64,000 nucleotides of DNA, from positions 1-64,000 of the forward strand of contig NZ_CP016756.1 in assembly GCF_001700965.1 (NCBI RefSeq), written 5' to 3'. The DNA is from Stenotrophomonas nitritireducens. Its GTDB lineage: Bacteria > Pseudomonadota > Gammaproteobacteria > Xanthomonadales > Xanthomonadaceae. This document shows positions 19,569 to 30,038 of this stretch, one piece after another. Every line of letters starts with the position of its first letter. Position 1 is the stretch's first letter. A program made the translations under genes and the position numbers. The notes beneath the pieces were generated by a model, which searched no databases, was not told where the DNA came from, and saw only the letters and a program-made list of their open reading frames with translations.

Positions 19569-20974
19569 CCCGTGTCCAGACCCTGTCGCTCGCCATCGGC
19601 GTCGCATTCACCGCCCTGGCCATCGGCTGGATGGCCGGCCGCGCCACACAAGACTCCTCGTCCGCCGACACCTCTGCCGAGGCGACGACGGAACGCAAGG
19701 TGCTCTATTACCGCAATCCCATGGGCCTGCCAGACACTTCGCCCGTGCCGAAGAAGGATCCGATGGGTATGGACTACGTCCCGGTCTATGCCGACGACGC
19801 ACCGCCGGCGGCACCGGGCACGGTGGTGCTGCCGCCGGACAAGGTGCAGGCGCTGGGCGTGCGCACCGAAGCGGTCAAGCGCGGAGCCCTGTCCGCTACC
19901 GTGCGCACCAGCGGCACGGTCGAGGTCGACGAGACCCGGCAGTACGCGATCGCCCCGCGCTTCGAAGGCTGGGTGGAGCGGCTGTACGCGAACCAGACCG
20001 GCATGCGGGTCAGCGCCGGGCAGCCGCTGCTCTCCGTCTACAGCCCGCAGCTGGCCGCGGCGCAGCAGGAATACCGGCTGGCCGACGAGACCGCCCGCAG
20101 GCTGGCCGGGTCCGATCCCGCGAGCGCGGCGTCGATGGTCCGCCTGCGCGATGCCGCCCGCACCCGCCTGCGCAACTGGGAAATCAGTGACGCGCAGATG
20201 GGCAAGACGGGCCTGGTGCTCACCGCGCCCGCGGACGCGGTCGTGATCGAGAAGCCGGTGGTCCAGGGCGCGCGTTTCGAGCCCGGCGAAACCATCCTGC
20301 GCCTGGCGGACCTGTCGAAGGTGTGGGTGATCGCCAAGGTGCCGGCGGCGCAGGCCGCGGGTATCCAGCCCGGCCAAACGGCCCGCTTTGAAACCGTGGC
20401 CCTGCCGGGCCAGGTGGCCGAGGGCGAGGTCACCTTCGTGCAGCCCGTCATCGATGCGATGACGCGCACCGTGGATGTGCGCATCGCCCTGCCCAACCCC
20501 GCTGGCGACCTGCGGCCCGGGCTGTATGGGACGGTGGTGCTGGAGGAGCCGGGGGCTGGACCGGTCCTGACCGTTCCGCGCTCGGCCGTGCTCGACAGCG
20601 GCACGCGCCAGGTGGTGCTGGTCGAGACCGGCCCTGGCCGCTTCGCACCGCGCGATGTCAGCCTGGGGCGGCGCGGCGGCGATCGCATCGAGATCCTCGA
20701 CGGCCTGACCGAGGGCGAGCAGGTCGTGGTCTCCGCCAACTTCCTGATCGACGCCGAAAGCAACCTGCAGTCGGCACTCCAGGGTCTTGAGGGTCACACA
20801 GGACACGGCGCGCCTTCGGGCACCGCTGAGGATCCACACGCCGGGCACGGCGAGGACGCCGCCGACCCGCACGCAGGTCATGGTGACGAAGCCGCTGATC
20901 CGCACGCGGGTCATTCGATGCCGGCCACCCCGGAGGAGGCTCCGCCCTCCGCCACCGGCCACGAGGGGCACTGA
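19565..20974 (+). CDS. cusB: RND periplasmic adaptor, CusB-like
   Basis: 469 residues. An N-terminal membrane anchor (about residues 8-27) is followed by a heavy-metal-binding domain: YYRNPMGLPDTSPVPKKDPM then GMDY, with the Met residues used by CusB for Cu(I)/Ag(I). Barrel-sandwich, hairpin and membrane-proximal domains follow (LPPDKVQALGVRT to GLTEGEQVVVSANFLIDAES). The C-terminus has three near-repeats of a (D)PHAGHG(E/D) unit, a His-rich tail. It links the inner-membrane pump to the outer channel and loads metal. It overlaps its neighbour upstream by four bases and ends one base before the pump gene. Confidence 0.92.
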   Translation: MTRVQTLSLAIGVAFTALAIGWMAGRATQDSSSADTSAEATTERKVLYYRNPMGLPDTSPVPKKDPMGMDYVPVYADDAPPAAPGTVVLPPDKVQALGVRTEAVKRGALSATVRTSGTVEVDETRQYAIAPRFEGWVERLYANQTGMRVSAGQPLLSVYSPQLAAAQQEYRLADETARRLAGSDPASAASMVRLRDAARTRLRNWEISDAQMGKTGLVLTAPADAVVIEKPVVQGARFEPGETILRLADLSKVWVIAKVPAAQAAGIQPGQTARFETVALPGQVAEGEVTFVQPVIDAMTRTVDVRIALPNPAGDLRPGLYGTVVLEEPGAGPVLTVPRSAVLDSGTRQVVLVETGPGRFAPRDVSLGRRGGDRIEILDGLTEGEQVVVSANFLIDAESNLQSALQGLEGHTGHGAPSGTAEDPHAGHGEDAADPHAGHGDEAADPHAGHSMPATPEEAPPSATGHEGH

Positions 20975-20975
20975 C

Positions 20976-23900
20976 ATGCTTGGTCGCCTCATCGAGTGGT
21001 CGGTACGCAACGTCTTCCTGGTGCTGGTGATGACGCTGGCGATCGTCGTCGGCGGCATCTACGCACTGATGAACACGCCGCTGGACGCACAACCGGATCT
21101 GTCGGACGTGCAGGTGATCGTGTTCACGGAGTACCCGGGGCAGGCGCCCCAGGTGGTCGAGGACCAGGTCACCTATCCGCTGACCAGCGCCCTGCTCGCG
21201 ACGCCGAAGTCGAAGGACGTCCGCGGCTTCTCGTTCTTCGGCGCCTCCTTCATCTACGTCATCTTCGAAGAAGGCACGGACCTGTACTGGGCGCGCTCGC
21301 GCGTGCTCGAGAACCTCAACGTCGCGTCGAAAAACCTGCCGGCTGGCGTGGCACCGGCACTGGGACCCGACGCGTCCGGCGTGGGCTGGGTCTACCAGTA
21401 CGTGCTGCAGAGCGACCGCCACTCGCTGGACGAGCTGCGCGCGATGCAGGACTGGTACCTGCGTTACCAGCTCACCACCGCGCCCGGCGTGGCCGAGGTC
21501 GCCAGCGTCGGCGGCTTCGTGCGCCAGTACTCGATCACCGTCGATCCGGTCCGGCTGCGCGAGTTCGACATCCCGATTTCACGCGTGTCCGAGGTGATCG
21601 CCGAGAGCAACCGCGACGTCGGCGGCCGCGTGATCGAGATGGCCGAGACCGAGTACATGGTGCGGGGCCGCGGCTACCTGCGCGGTATCGAGGATATCGA
21701 GAGCCTGGTTCTGCGCGCCGAAGGGGGCGCACCGGTGCTGATCGGCGACGTCGCCCGGGTCGAACTGGTACCCGATGAGCGCCGTGGCATCGTCGACCTG
21801 GACGGCGAAGGCGACGTTGTGGGCGGGATCGTCATTGCGCGCTTCGGCGAAAACGCCCTGGCCGTGATCGGGGGGGTGAAGGACAAGATCGCCCAGCTTG
21901 CGAGTGGACTCCCCGAGGGCGTCAGCGTCCAGGCGGTCTACGACCGCTCCGATCTCATCGTGCGCGCGATCAAGACGCTACGCACGACGCTGCTCGAGGA
22001 GAGCCTGATCGTCGCACTGGTGTGCCTGGTATTCCTGTTCCATGCGCGCAGCGCGCTGGTCGCGATCGTCATGCTGCCCGTCGGCGTGCTGATCGCGGTG
22101 ATCGCGATGCGCATGCTGGGCATGAACTCCAACATCATGAGCCTGGGCGGCATCGCGATCTCGATTGGCGTGATGGTCGACGCGGCGATCGTGATGATCG
22201 AGAACGCGCACAAGCACATCGAGCGCTCCGACGGCTCCCGCAGCCGGACCCAGCTGATCATCGATGCCTGTCGCGAGGTCGGGCCGGCGCTGTTCTTCAG
22301 CCTGATGATCATCACCGTCTCGTTCCTGCCCGTGTTCGCCCTGGAGGCTCAGGAAGGTCGCCTGTTCAAGCCGCTGGCCTTCACCAAGACCTTCGCGATG
22401 GCCGGTGGCGCGCTGTTGTCGATCACGCTGGTACCGGTACTCATGCTGCTGTTCGTGCGCGGCAAGATCGTGCCCGAGCACAAGAATCCGGTGAACCGGT
22501 TCCTGGTTGCGGCCTATCGGCCGGTGATCAACGTCGTTCTGCGGCATCGCATGGCCACAATCATGTTTGCGTTGGTCGCCCTGTTTGCAAGCCTGTGGCC
22601 TGCATCGCGGCTGGGCAGCGAGTTCATGCCAACCCTCAACGAAGGCACGCTGCTGTACATGCCCGCGTCGCTTCCGGGCATGTCGGTGACCAAGGCCTCG
22701 GAGCTGCTGCAGCAGCAGGACCGGATCATCAAGGGCTTCCCGGAAGTGGAGTCGGTGTTCGGCAAGGCGGGCCGTGCCCTGACGGCCACCGATCCCGCAC
22801 CGCTGGAGATGTTCGAGACCGTCATCAACCTCAAGCCCGAGGACGAATGGCGGGACGGCATGACCACCGACAAGCTCATCGCCGAGATGGACGCGGCGCT
22901 GAAGTTCCCGGGCGTCGCCAACTCCTGGACGATGCCGATCAAGGCGCGCACCGACATGCTGGCCACCGGCATCCGCACGCCCGTGGGCATCAAACTCTTC
23001 GGCACGGACCTTGAGCAACTCGACGCGCTGGCCACCGAGATCGAAGCCGTGGTGCGCGAAGTGCCGGGCACGACCAGCGCGTTCGCCGAACGCCTGACCG
23101 GCGCCTACTACCTCGACATCACCCCCGACCTTGGCAGCCTGGCCCAGTACGGCGTCACCCTGGGCGAGGTGCAGAACGTGGTGGCCGCCGCGCTGGGCGG
23201 CGAGATCGTCACCACCATCCTCCAGGGCCGCGAACGCTTCAGCGCAATCGTGCGCTATCCCCGCGAACTCCGCGACGATCCGCACCGGATAGGCAGCCAA
23301 GTCCTTGTGCCGGTGCCCGGCGGCGCCCAGGTGCCGCTGGGCGAACTGGCGCGGATTGAGGTCAGGAAGGGTGCGCCGAGCATCCGCACCGAGAACGCGA
23401 TGCTGGCGGCGTACATCTACGTCGATACGCGTCAGAGCGATTTGGGCCGCTACGTGAAGGCGGCGCAGGAAGCGGTCACCGAACAGGTGCAGTTCCCACC
23501 GGGCTACTACGTGACCTGGAGCGGTCAATACGAGTACATGCAGCGTGCCGCCGAAAAGATGCGCGTCGTCGTCCCGGTGACGTTGGCGCTGATCTTCCTG
23601 CTGCTGTACCTCAACTTCCGCCGCGTCACTGAGTCGTTGATCGTGATGTTGTCGGTGCCGTTCGCGCTGGTCGGCGGTGTGTGGCTGATGTGGCTGCTCA
23701 ACTACAACGTCAGCGTCGCCGTGATCGTCGGCTTCATCGCGCTGGCCGGCGTCGCCGCGGAAACCGGCGTGGTGATGCTGATCTACCTCGACCACGCACT
23801 TGAAGCGCGTGCCGCGCAGAGGCAGGCCGAAGGCCGGGCACTGGATTCACGGGACCTGCGCGAGGCCATCATCGAAGGCGCGGTCGACCGCGTGCGCCCG

Positions 23901-24128
23901 AAGATGATGACCGTGGTCGCGATCATGGCGGGCCTGCTGCCGATCATGTGGAGCAGCGGCACAGGCTCGGAAGTCATGCGCCGCATCGCCGCGCCGATGG
24001 TGGGCGGCATGGTGTCGTCGACGGTGCTGACGCTGGTGGTGATCCCGGCACTGTACTCGTTGATCAAGCAGCGGCAGCTGGCCAGGAAGCGGCCAATGGC
24101 TGCTGCGCTGCCGGCGGACGTGTCGTGA
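20976..24128 (+). CDS. cusA: CusA/CzcA-family heavy-metal efflux RND pump
   Basis: 1050 residues from the ATG at 20976. The start MLGRLIEWSVRNVFLVLV is typical. Twelve transmembrane helices are expected, with two large periplasmic loops. The helix-4 region reads GGIAISIGVMVDAAIVMIENAHKH, containing the single Asp/Glu type found in monovalent-ion pumps of the CusA group. The partner genes carry CusB-type Met motifs, so Cu(I)/Ag(I) is the likely substrate. Length matches full-length CusA (about 1047). It uses the proton gradient to push metal through the outer-membrane channel. Confidence 0.92.
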   Translation: MLGRLIEWSVRNVFLVLVMTLAIVVGGIYALMNTPLDAQPDLSDVQVIVFTEYPGQAPQVVEDQVTYPLTSALLATPKSKDVRGFSFFGASFIYVIFEEGTDLYWARSRVLENLNVASKNLPAGVAPALGPDASGVGWVYQYVLQSDRHSLDELRAMQDWYLRYQLTTAPGVAEVASVGGFVRQYSITVDPVRLREFDIPISRVSEVIAESNRDVGGRVIEMAETEYMVRGRGYLRGIEDIESLVLRAEGGAPVLIGDVARVELVPDERRGIVDLDGEGDVVGGIVIARFGENALAVIGGVKDKIAQLASGLPEGVSVQAVYDRSDLIVRAIKTLRTTLLEESLIVALVCLVFLFHARSALVAIVMLPVGVLIAVIAMRMLGMNSNIMSLGGIAISIGVMVDAAIVMIENAHKHIERSDGSRSRTQLIIDACREVGPALFFSLMIITVSFLPVFALEAQEGRLFKPLAFTKTFAMAGGALLSITLVPVLMLLFVRGKIVPEHKNPVNRFLVAAYRPVINVVLRHRMATIMFALVALFASLWPASRLGSEFMPTLNEGTLLYMPASLPGMSVTKASELLQQQDRIIKGFPEVESVFGKAGRALTATDPAPLEMFETVINLKPEDEWRDGMTTDKLIAEMDAALKFPGVANSWTMPIKARTDMLATGIRTPVGIKLFGTDLEQLDALATEIEAVVREVPGTTSAFAERLTGAYYLDITPDLGSLAQYGVTLGEVQNVVAAALGGEIVTTILQGRERFSAIVRYPRELRDDPHRIGSQVLVPVPGGAQVPLGELARIEVRKGAPSIRTENAMLAAYIYVDTRQSDLGRYVKAAQEAVTEQVQFPPGYYVTWSGQYEYMQRAAEKMRVVVPVTLALIFLLLYLNFRRVTESLIVMLSVPFALVGGVWLMWLLNYNVSVAVIVGFIALAGVAAETGVVMLIYLDHALEARAAQRQAEGRALDSRDLREAIIEGAVDRVRPKMMTVVAIMAGLLPIMWSSGTGSEVMRRIAAPMVGGMVSSTVLTLVVIPALYSLIKQRQLARKRPMAAALPADVS

Positions 24129-24242
24129 TGTGGCCGACCTTCAACGCGCCAGGGCAAAGGCGGTCCGCGTGTTCGTTGACCCAAGATTATCGCTGCGGGA
24201 GCACTCGATGCCTTGGTGTGGATGGAGGCGTGTCAGCCGAGC

Positions 24243-24273
24243 TTGACCTGTGTGCGGGACACAGGTCTAGCGT
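24243..24273 (+). promoter_or_regulatory. MerR-type operator and promoter for the MerR gene
   Basis: A -35 TTGACC (24243-24248) and -10 TAGCGT (24268-24273) are separated by 19 bases. That over-long spacer is the hallmark of promoters activated by MerR proteins. Within it lies a perfect eight-base inverted repeat ACCTGTGT-GCGGG-ACACAGGT (24246-24266). The promoter faces the MerR gene at 24301 and the three genes after it. Confidence 0.8.
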
Positions 24274-24300
24274 GATCACCATCTTTCCTGGAGCGCGCCA

Positions 24301-24810
24301 ATGATGGGCAAAGACGAAGCAGCGCCGCAGCTGATGACGGTACGCCAGCTGGCACAGCAGGGGGACGTCACGGTGCATGTGGTGCGCAACTATCTGCGGC
24401 GCGGCCTGCTGCAGGCGGCCACGCATACCGAGGGCGGGTATCAGCTCTTCTCGGCTTCGGAGCTCCAGCGCCTGCACTTCATTCGTACGGCACAACAGCT
24501 CGGCTTCACACTGGCCGAAATCGAGGAAATCATCCGCCACAGCCTGCAGCGACATAGTCCCTGCCCGCTTGTGCGGGACATCATCCGGCGCAGGCTCGAC
24601 GACACCCGCCAACAACTGGACAGGCTGCTGGCCATGCACGGCCGGATGGAGGGTGCCATTCACGCCTGGACGAAGCTTCCGGACTCCGTTCCGACTGGCA
24701 ATGACGTCTGCGCATTGATCGAAGCCGTAGCCGCGGCGGAAGGCGGGAAGTTCGTCAGATCCACCCCGCGACGCCTTCTCGGACGCCTCACTCAGGAGAA
24801 TTTGCCATGA
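24301..24810 (+). CDS. MerR-family metal-responsive regulator
   Basis: 169 residues (GGAG six bases before the ATG). The N-terminal winged HTH reads MTVRQLAQQGDVTVHVVRNYLRR-type, with GGYQLFSASELQRLHFIRTAQQLGF next. A dimerisation helix follows (IIRRRLDDTRQQLDRLLAMHGRMEGAI). Only two cysteines are present (SPCPLV and DVCALIE), so it lacks the CueR or ZntR metal-loop pattern. The first part also resembles MerD. It probably controls its own promoter, which has a textbook 19-base spacer, and the three following genes. The next gene overlaps its stop by four bases. Confidence 0.82.
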   Translation: MMGKDEAAPQLMTVRQLAQQGDVTVHVVRNYLRRGLLQAATHTEGGYQLFSASELQRLHFIRTAQQLGFTLAEIEEIIRHSLQRHSPCPLVRDIIRRRLDDTRQQLDRLLAMHGRMEGAIHAWTKLPDSVPTGNDVCALIEAVAAAEGGKFVRSTPRRLLGRLTQENLP

Positions 24811-25115
24811 CTGCCCCCCGCTCTCCAACTGCGTCGGGGTCCCGACGCTGGGTCTTCTGGATCTTCCTCGCGCTGGCCGTGTTCTATCTCGGCGTCGAGC
24901 ACCGCGCCCACCTCGCCGGAACGCTCCGCTGGTTGCCGTTGGCCATCCTGTTTCTGTGCCCGCTCATGCATGTGTTCATGCACAAGGGACATGGCGGACA
25001 TGGAGGCCACGGGCAAGACGGAAATGCCGATGCCCCCACCGGTGGTGGTGATGACGGCGGTCGCAAGCGGGTACAGACCGACGAGACATCCGACACCTCG
25101 ACCGGAGGGCACTGA
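24807..25115 (+). CDS. DUF2933-family small membrane protein
   Basis: 102 residues. One or two hydrophobic segments (WVFWIFLALAVFYLGVEHR and LPLAILFLCPLMHVFMH) are followed by a KGHGGHGGHG His-rich stretch and a polar tail. The CPLMHxFMHxxHGxH pattern is the DUF2933 signature, found in copper and silver resistance clusters next to P-type ATPases. It may bind metal at the membrane. The start overlaps the MerR stop. Confidence 0.8.
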   Translation: MTAPRSPTASGSRRWVFWIFLALAVFYLGVEHRAHLAGTLRWLPLAILFLCPLMHVFMHKGHGGHGGHGQDGNADAPTGGGDDGGRKRVQTDETSDTSTGGH

Positions 25116-25116
25116 C

Positions 25117-25782
25117 ATGCATGCACCTGACGCTGGCTACGGACTCTGGCTCCTGGCCGCCATCAACGCCGCGTTCTTCATCTTCTTCGCCTGGAGCTTC
25201 TACAAGCCGTTGACCCGGTGGGACTGGCGGGGGTTCGGGATGTTCTCCGCCTTCGTCGTGGCCCTGTTCGCCGAAATGTATGGCTTCCCGCTGACGCTGT
25301 ACGTCTTGGGCGGCTGGCTCAGCGCCAACTATCCGCAGGTGAACTGGCTCAGCCATGACGCGGGCCATCTGCTGGAGATGTGGTTCGGCTGGCGCGCCAA
25401 CCCGCATTTCGGTCCATTCCACATCGCGAGTTTCGTGTTTATCGGCGGAGGGTTCTGGTTGTTGTCGGCCGCCTGGCCCGTGCTGTATCGGGCACAGCGT
25501 GAGGGCCGGCTCGCCCGGGAGGGCGTGTATGCGCGCATGCGCCACCCGCAGTACGTCGCCTTCCTGCTCGTGCTGACCGGTTTCCTGCTGCAGTGGCCCA
25601 CGCTGCTCACGCTCGCCAGCTATCCAGTGCTCGTGTGGGCCTATGCCCGCCTGGCGCGTCGTGAGGAAAAAGACTGCTTGAGCCGCTTCGGCGACGACTA
25701 CGTCCGCTACATGCAGGAAGTGCCGGCCTTCATCCCGCGACGCCGGCGCGGCCCCGCTCCATCCCAAGGAGAAACCCGATGA
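25117..25782 (+). CDS. Isoprenylcysteine methyltransferase/phospholipid methyltransferase-like membrane protein
   Basis: 221 residues from the ATG at 25117, one base after the DUF2933 stop. Four to six hydrophobic helices. The C-terminal half has the ICMT/PEMT signature: [20 protein letters not shown], then a catalytic-region [26 protein letters not shown]. The family uses S-adenosylmethionine to methylate lipids or isoprenyl-cysteines, but copies in metal islands have no proven substrate. It is followed by a P-type ATPase with a four-base overlap, so the two are coupled. Confidence 0.8.
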   Translation: MHAPDAGYGLWLLAAINAAFFIFFAWSFYKPLTRWDWRGFGMFSAFVVALFAEMYGFPLTLYVLGGWLSANYPQVNWLSHDAGHLLEMWFGWRANPHFGPFHIASFVFIGGGFWLLSAAWPVLYRAQREGRLAREGVYARMRHPQYVAFLLVLTGFLLQWPTLLTLASYPVLVWAYARLARREEKDCLSRFGDDYVRYMQEVPAFIPRRRRGPAPSQGETR

Positions 25783-28166
25783 CGCACGTCCACAAACCCA
25801 CTGTGCGCACGCGCACCTGGCCCATCGGCGACATGGTGAGTGCCGGCTGCGCGCGCACGCTGGAGAAGGCCGTGGCCGCGCTGCCTGGAGTCAACGCCAC
25901 CAGCGCGAATTTCGCTACCGCGACCCTGCAGGTGTCCTACGACCCGGCCCGCCTGTCGGCGGGCGCGGTCGCCACCGCGATCCGCGACTGCGGCTTCCAA
26001 TGCAACGCGCCGATGCCCGATGCCGACCCCGCCGCAGGCGCGCACGCCCATGCTGCGCATGCCGGGCACGGACAGGAATTGGCCGCAGAGCGCCCCGCTG
26101 ACGCCCACGCCGGCCACGGCGATGACGCCACGGATGCCGGGGGCCACGACGCCCATGCGGGCATGAACCACGGCAGCGATCTGCACGCCGCGGCGCGCGA
26201 CATGGGCCGCCGCTTCCTGGTCGCCCTCGCCTTCGCGATCCCGGTATTCGTGTGGTCGCCCATGGGCGGGCTGATAGAGCCGCCGCCGGTGCCGTTCGGA
26301 CTGCGCGAGAACGTCTGGTTGTTCCTGCTGGCGACCGGCGCCGTGCTGTATCCGGGCTGGCCATTCTTCAGCGCCGCGATCCGGTCCCTGCGACGGGGTG
26401 TGCTGGACATGGCGGTCCTGGTGCTCCTGAGCGTGGGCACAGGTTACGGTTTCAGCATCGCGTCGACGTTCTTCTTCGACGGGCCGAACTTCTACGAGGC
26501 CTCGGCCGTCCTGCTGACCTTCGTCCTGCTTGGCCACTGGCTCGAGATGCGGGCTCGCGCCGGCGCCTCGGACGCCATGAAAGCGCTGCTGAAGCTGTCC
26601 CCACCCCGCGCGGTCGTCCGGCGCGAGGGGCAGGAGCTCGACATTCCCACCGCTGAAGTGCTGGTCGGCGAGACCGTGATCGTGCGGCCCGGGGCGAAGA
26701 TCCCGGTCGATGGCATCGTGACGGAAGGCAGCTCTCAGGTCGACGAATCCATGCTGACCGGCGAGTCGATGCCGGTGCGCAAGGATCCCGGAGAGTCCGT
26801 CGTCGGCGGATCGATCAACAAGAGCGGCGCATTCGCCTACACCGCCACCAAGATCGGCAGCGACACGGCACTGGCGCAGATCATCAAGCTGGTCCAGACC
26901 GCGCAGAACTCCAAGGCGCCCGCGCAGCTGCTCGCCGACCGCGCCTCGCAATGGCTGGTGCTGGCTGCGATCGTGATCGGGCTGCTGACCTTCGCGGTCT
27001 GGTTCTGGTGGCTGGGACAGCCGCTGCTGTTCGCGCTCACGCTGACGATCACCGTCTTCGTCATCGCCTGCCCCGATGCACTCGGTTTGGCCACGCCGAT
27101 GGCGATCATGATCGGCACTGGCCTGGGGGCACGACACGGCATCCTCTTCAAGCATGCCGAATCGATTGAGAAGAGCGCACGCCTGGACGTGGTGATCTTC
27201 GACAAGACCGGCACCCTGACGGTCGGCGCCCCCGAGGTGGTCGACATGGCGGTCGCGCCGGGCTGGACGCAGGAGCGGTTGCTGGCCGCGGCCGCCGCGG
27301 TCGAGGCGCACTCCGAGCACCCGCTGGCGCAGGCCATCCTGAAGCGTGCCGGTCCGGTAGCCGAGCGCGCTACCGCGTTCACCAACATCGATGGCCAGGG
27401 CGCTACCGGCGTGGTTGACGGGGTGCAGGTGGTGCTGGGCAACCGGATCCTGATGGTCGAGCACGGCATCGACCTCTCGGTATTGGAAGCGGAGGCTGCG
27501 CGCCTCACCGGTGCCGGTCGCACGGTGATCTATGCCGGGGTGGGTGACCGGCTCGCAGGCTTCTTCGCGATTGCCGACGCGATCCGGGAGACCTCGCGCG
27601 CGGCCATCGACGAATTGCACCGGCGCAACATCAAGGTGGCGATGATCACCGGCGACAACCGCCCCACGGCCGAGCGCGTGGCACAGGACCTGGGAATCGA
27701 CATCGTGCTGGCCGACGTGCTGCCGGGCGGCAAGGCCGATGAGGTCATCAAGCTGCAGTCGCAGGGCCTCAAGGTCGGCATGGTGGGCGACGGCATCAAC
27801 GACGCACCGGCGCTCACCCAAGCCGACGTTGGGTTCGCGATCGGCGCCGGCACCGACGTCGCCATCGAGAGTGCCGACATCGTGCTCATGCACAGCGACC
27901 CTTATGACGTCGTTCGCGCGACCACCATCGCCCACGCCACTCTGCGCAAGATGCATCAGAATCTGGGCTGGGCCGTGGGCTACAACGTGCTGGCCTTTCC
28001 GCTGGCGGCCGGTGTGCTCTATCCGTTCGTGCTGTCGCCAGAAATCGCCGCGCTGTCGATGTCGGGCAGTTCGGTGATCGTCGCCCTCAACGCGTTGCTG
28101 CTCAAACGCCTTCCACTGGCGGATGCCGCCACCCCTCGCAGCCCATCTAAGGAGTCCACACCATGA
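25779..28166 (+). CDS. Cu-type P1B ATPase with CPD in place of CPC and a degenerate HMA domain
   Basis: 795 residues. The N-terminal HMA-like fold (about 12-75) keeps only one Cys where GMxCxxC is expected (SAGCART, residues 21-27). A His/Ala/Asp-rich linker (86-135) follows. Core motifs are intact: TGES (327-330), DKTGT (Asp475), [17 protein letters not shown]. The helix-6 metal motif reads C-P-D (431-433; codons TGC CCC GAT at 27069-27077). The final helices still look like the Cu(I) group (YN in helix 7; MSGSS in helix 8). Transport metal is uncertain because the motif Cys is Asp. It overlaps both neighbours by four bases. Confidence 0.88.
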   Translation: MTHVHKPTVRTRTWPIGDMVSAGCARTLEKAVAALPGVNATSANFATATLQVSYDPARLSAGAVATAIRDCGFQCNAPMPDADPAAGAHAHAAHAGHGQELAAERPADAHAGHGDDATDAGGHDAHAGMNHGSDLHAAARDMGRRFLVALAFAIPVFVWSPMGGLIEPPPVPFGLRENVWLFLLATGAVLYPGWPFFSAAIRSLRRGVLDMAVLVLLSVGTGYGFSIASTFFFDGPNFYEASAVLLTFVLLGHWLEMRARAGASDAMKALLKLSPPRAVVRREGQELDIPTAEVLVGETVIVRPGAKIPVDGIVTEGSSQVDESMLTGESMPVRKDPGESVVGGSINKSGAFAYTATKIGSDTALAQIIKLVQTAQNSKAPAQLLADRASQWLVLAAIVIGLLTFAVWFWWLGQPLLFALTLTITVFVIACPDALGLATPMAIMIGTGLGARHGILFKHAESIEKSARLDVVIFDKTGTLTVGAPEVVDMAVAPGWTQERLLAAAAAVEAHSEHPLAQAILKRAGPVAERATAFTNIDGQGATGVVDGVQVVLGNRILMVEHGIDLSVLEAEAARLTGAGRTVIYAGVGDRLAGFFAIADAIRETSRAAIDELHRRNIKVAMITGDNRPTAERVAQDLGIDIVLADVLPGGKADEVIKLQSQGLKVGMVGDGINDAPALTQADVGFAIGAGTDVAIESADIVLMHSDPYDVVRATTIAHATLRKMHQNLGWAVGYNVLAFPLAAGVLYPFVLSPEIAALSMSGSSVIVALNALLLKRLPLADAATPRSPSKESTP

Positions 28167-28570
28167 ATACGGTCACACACGTCGCCCATTCCAGACCCCG
28201 AGGTACCAATCGCAGCCATTGGGTCGCCGCACTGGCCCTCGCGCTCGCGTTCGCATTGCCGGGGGTCGTCTCCGCGAACGAGGGTGGGTTCCGCCACAAC
28301 GTGTTGATGCGCGGCCAGGTGCTGGAAAAGCAGGACGGAACGCTTGTGGTCTGTGTCGGGCAGGCCGACGGTGCCCAGGTCGGGCAGGTGCTGGACGTGA
28401 TCCGGCACAAGCGCCGTATCCGGCATTCGCGGGCCGGCGGTCCACGCTACCGCCGCGAGAACGTTGGCCAAGTGCGCATCGTCGAACTGTTCGACAGCCA
28501 CTACGCGGAGGCTGAAGTGATCTCCGGGAGCCCCAAGGTCAACGACACAGTGGAGCTGATCCGCCCCTGA
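28163..28570 (+). CDS. Exported hypothetical protein
   Basis: 135 residues with a signal peptide ending near [10 protein letters not shown]. The mature part is mostly beta-strand-like: [32 protein letters not shown], then [26 protein letters not shown] and NDTVELIRP. The pattern suggests a small beta-barrel or OB-like fold of the kind seen at the C-terminus of FlgT, but I do not recognise a named family. It overlaps the CPD ATPase stop (ATGA), so it is the last gene of that unit. Confidence 0.6.
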   Translation: MNTVTHVAHSRPRGTNRSHWVAALALALAFALPGVVSANEGGFRHNVLMRGQVLEKQDGTLVVCVGQADGAQVGQVLDVIRHKRRIRHSRAGGPRYRRENVGQVRIVELFDSHYAEAEVISGSPKVNDTVELIRP

Positions 28571-28652
28571 CAGGCGCGCGGGCGATGCAGATGCGCCTCG
28601 GCCCTCGCCATGCCCTCCGCAATCACTTCCCTTCCAGGACAGGAGCCACACC

Positions 28653-30038
28653 ATGACAGCGTCTTCCAACCCCACCCTGCAATTCCTCGGTGCCGCGGGC
28701 ACCGTGACCGGCTCGCGCTACCTGGTCGAGGCCAACGGTCAGCGCGTGCTCGTGGACTGCGGCCTGTTCCAGGGCTACAAGCAATTGCGCGAGCGCAACT
28801 GGGCTCCGTTTCCCGTCGAGGCGTCATCAATCGACGCGGTGGTCCTGACCCACGCCCACCTGGACCATTCGGGCTACTTGCCCGCACTGGTCAAACAAGG
28901 GTTCCGCGGCCGGATCCACTGCACCCATGGCAGCGTGGCCCTGTGCGGCCTGCTGCTTCCCGACAGCGGACACCTGCTCGAAGAGGAGGCCAAGTACGCG
29001 GCCCGCAAGGGGTACTCCAAGCACAAGGAACCACGGCCGCTTTATACCGAGGATGACGCCCGCCGCAGCCTGAAGCAGCTCAAGGGGCATGACTATGGTC
29101 GCGACATCGAGGTCGCATCAGGCGTCACGATCCGCTTCCATCCTGCCGGCCACATCCTGGGCGCTGCCCATGTCAGCCTTGACGTCCAGGGCCAGCGCCT
29201 GCACTTCAGTGGCGACCTGGGACGGCAGCAGGAGTCGCTGATGAATCCGCCGACGCCCCTGCCCGCCTGTGACGTCCTGGTCTGCGAATCCACATATGGC
29301 AATCGGGAACACATTCCGATCGACCAAGAAGCCGAGCTGGCACCGATCATCCGCCGCGTTGCCGCCCGCGGGGGCGTGATCGTCATTCCCGCCTTTGCCA
29401 TCGGCCGCGCCCAGGCGCTCATGCTGCATATCGCCCGGCTGCGTGAGCGCAAGGACATCCCTCGCGTGCCGGTCTACCTCAACAGCCCGATGGCGATCAA
29501 CGCGACCCGGCACTACCACGACCACCACTCCGAGCACCACGTGTCCGACGAGGACTGCCAGCGGATGTTCGACGTGGCCACCTTCGTCAACACTGTAGAA
29601 GAGTCGAAGGCACTCAACCGCCAGCGCGGGCCGATGATCATCATCTCGGCCAGCGGCATGATCACCGGCGGGCGCGTGCTGCACCACATCGAGGCGTTCG
29701 GCCCCGATGACCGCAACGCGATCCTGCTCGCGGGCTACCAGGCCGGAGGAACACGCGGTGCCGCGCTGGCGGCAGGCAAGCGCACGTTGCGCATGTTCGG
29801 CCGCGAGGTCCCCATCCGCGCCGAGGTGGTGCAGCTGGAGGGCTTCTCCGGCCACGCCGACGCCGGGGAGCTGCTGGACTGGATGCGCACCGCGCCGTCC
29901 GCGCCGCGCATGGTCTACCTCACCCACGGCGAGCCCGACGCTGCAGACACGCTGCGCGGGCGCGTGCAGCGTGAACTGGGCTGGCGTGCGCGCGTGCCGG
30001 GGCACCTGGAGCAAGTCGGATTGGAGGATGCGAGATGA
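28653..30038 (+). CDS. Beta-CASP metallo-beta-lactamase-fold RNase-like hydrolase
   Basis: 461 residues. MBL motifs: LTHAHLDHSG (zinc site), GHILGAAHV, SGDLG. The beta-CASP insert follows, with AFAIGRAQ, SPMA and ISASGMITGGRVLHH, then the C-terminal zinc residues in FSGHAD and YLTHGEP. This family covers bacterial and archaeal RNA exo- and endonucleases (CPSF73/RNase J relatives; COG1236/YSH1-type). It starts the metabolic block; its stop overlaps the start of the phosphorylase gene (ATGA). It could release nucleotides from RNA for the next enzymes, an inference from order only. Confidence 0.88.
   Translation: MTASSNPTLQFLGAAGTVTGSRYLVEANGQRVLVDCGLFQGYKQLRERNWAPFPVEASSIDAVVLTHAHLDHSGYLPALVKQGFRGRIHCTHGSVALCGLLLPDSGHLLEEEAKYAARKGYSKHKEPRPLYTEDDARRSLKQLKGHDYGRDIEVASGVTIRFHPAGHILGAAHVSLDVQGQRLHFSGDLGRQQESLMNPPTPLPACDVLVCESTYGNREHIPIDQEAELAPIIRRVAARGGVIVIPAFAIGRAQALMLHIARLRERKDIPRVPVYLNSPMAINATRHYHDHHSEHHVSDEDCQRMFDVATFVNTVEESKALNRQRGPMIIISASGMITGGRVLHHIEAFGPDDRNAILLAGYQAGGTRGAALAAGKRTLRMFGREVPIRAEVVQLEGFSGHADAGELLDWMRTAPSAPRMVYLTHGEPDAADTLRGRVQRELGWRARVPGHLEQVGLEDAR

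Noticed and set aside
25779..28166. Treating the CPD motif as a sequencing error
   Set aside because: The GAT codon is in ordinary non-homopolymer sequence, so an error is not the first explanation; kept as a finding.
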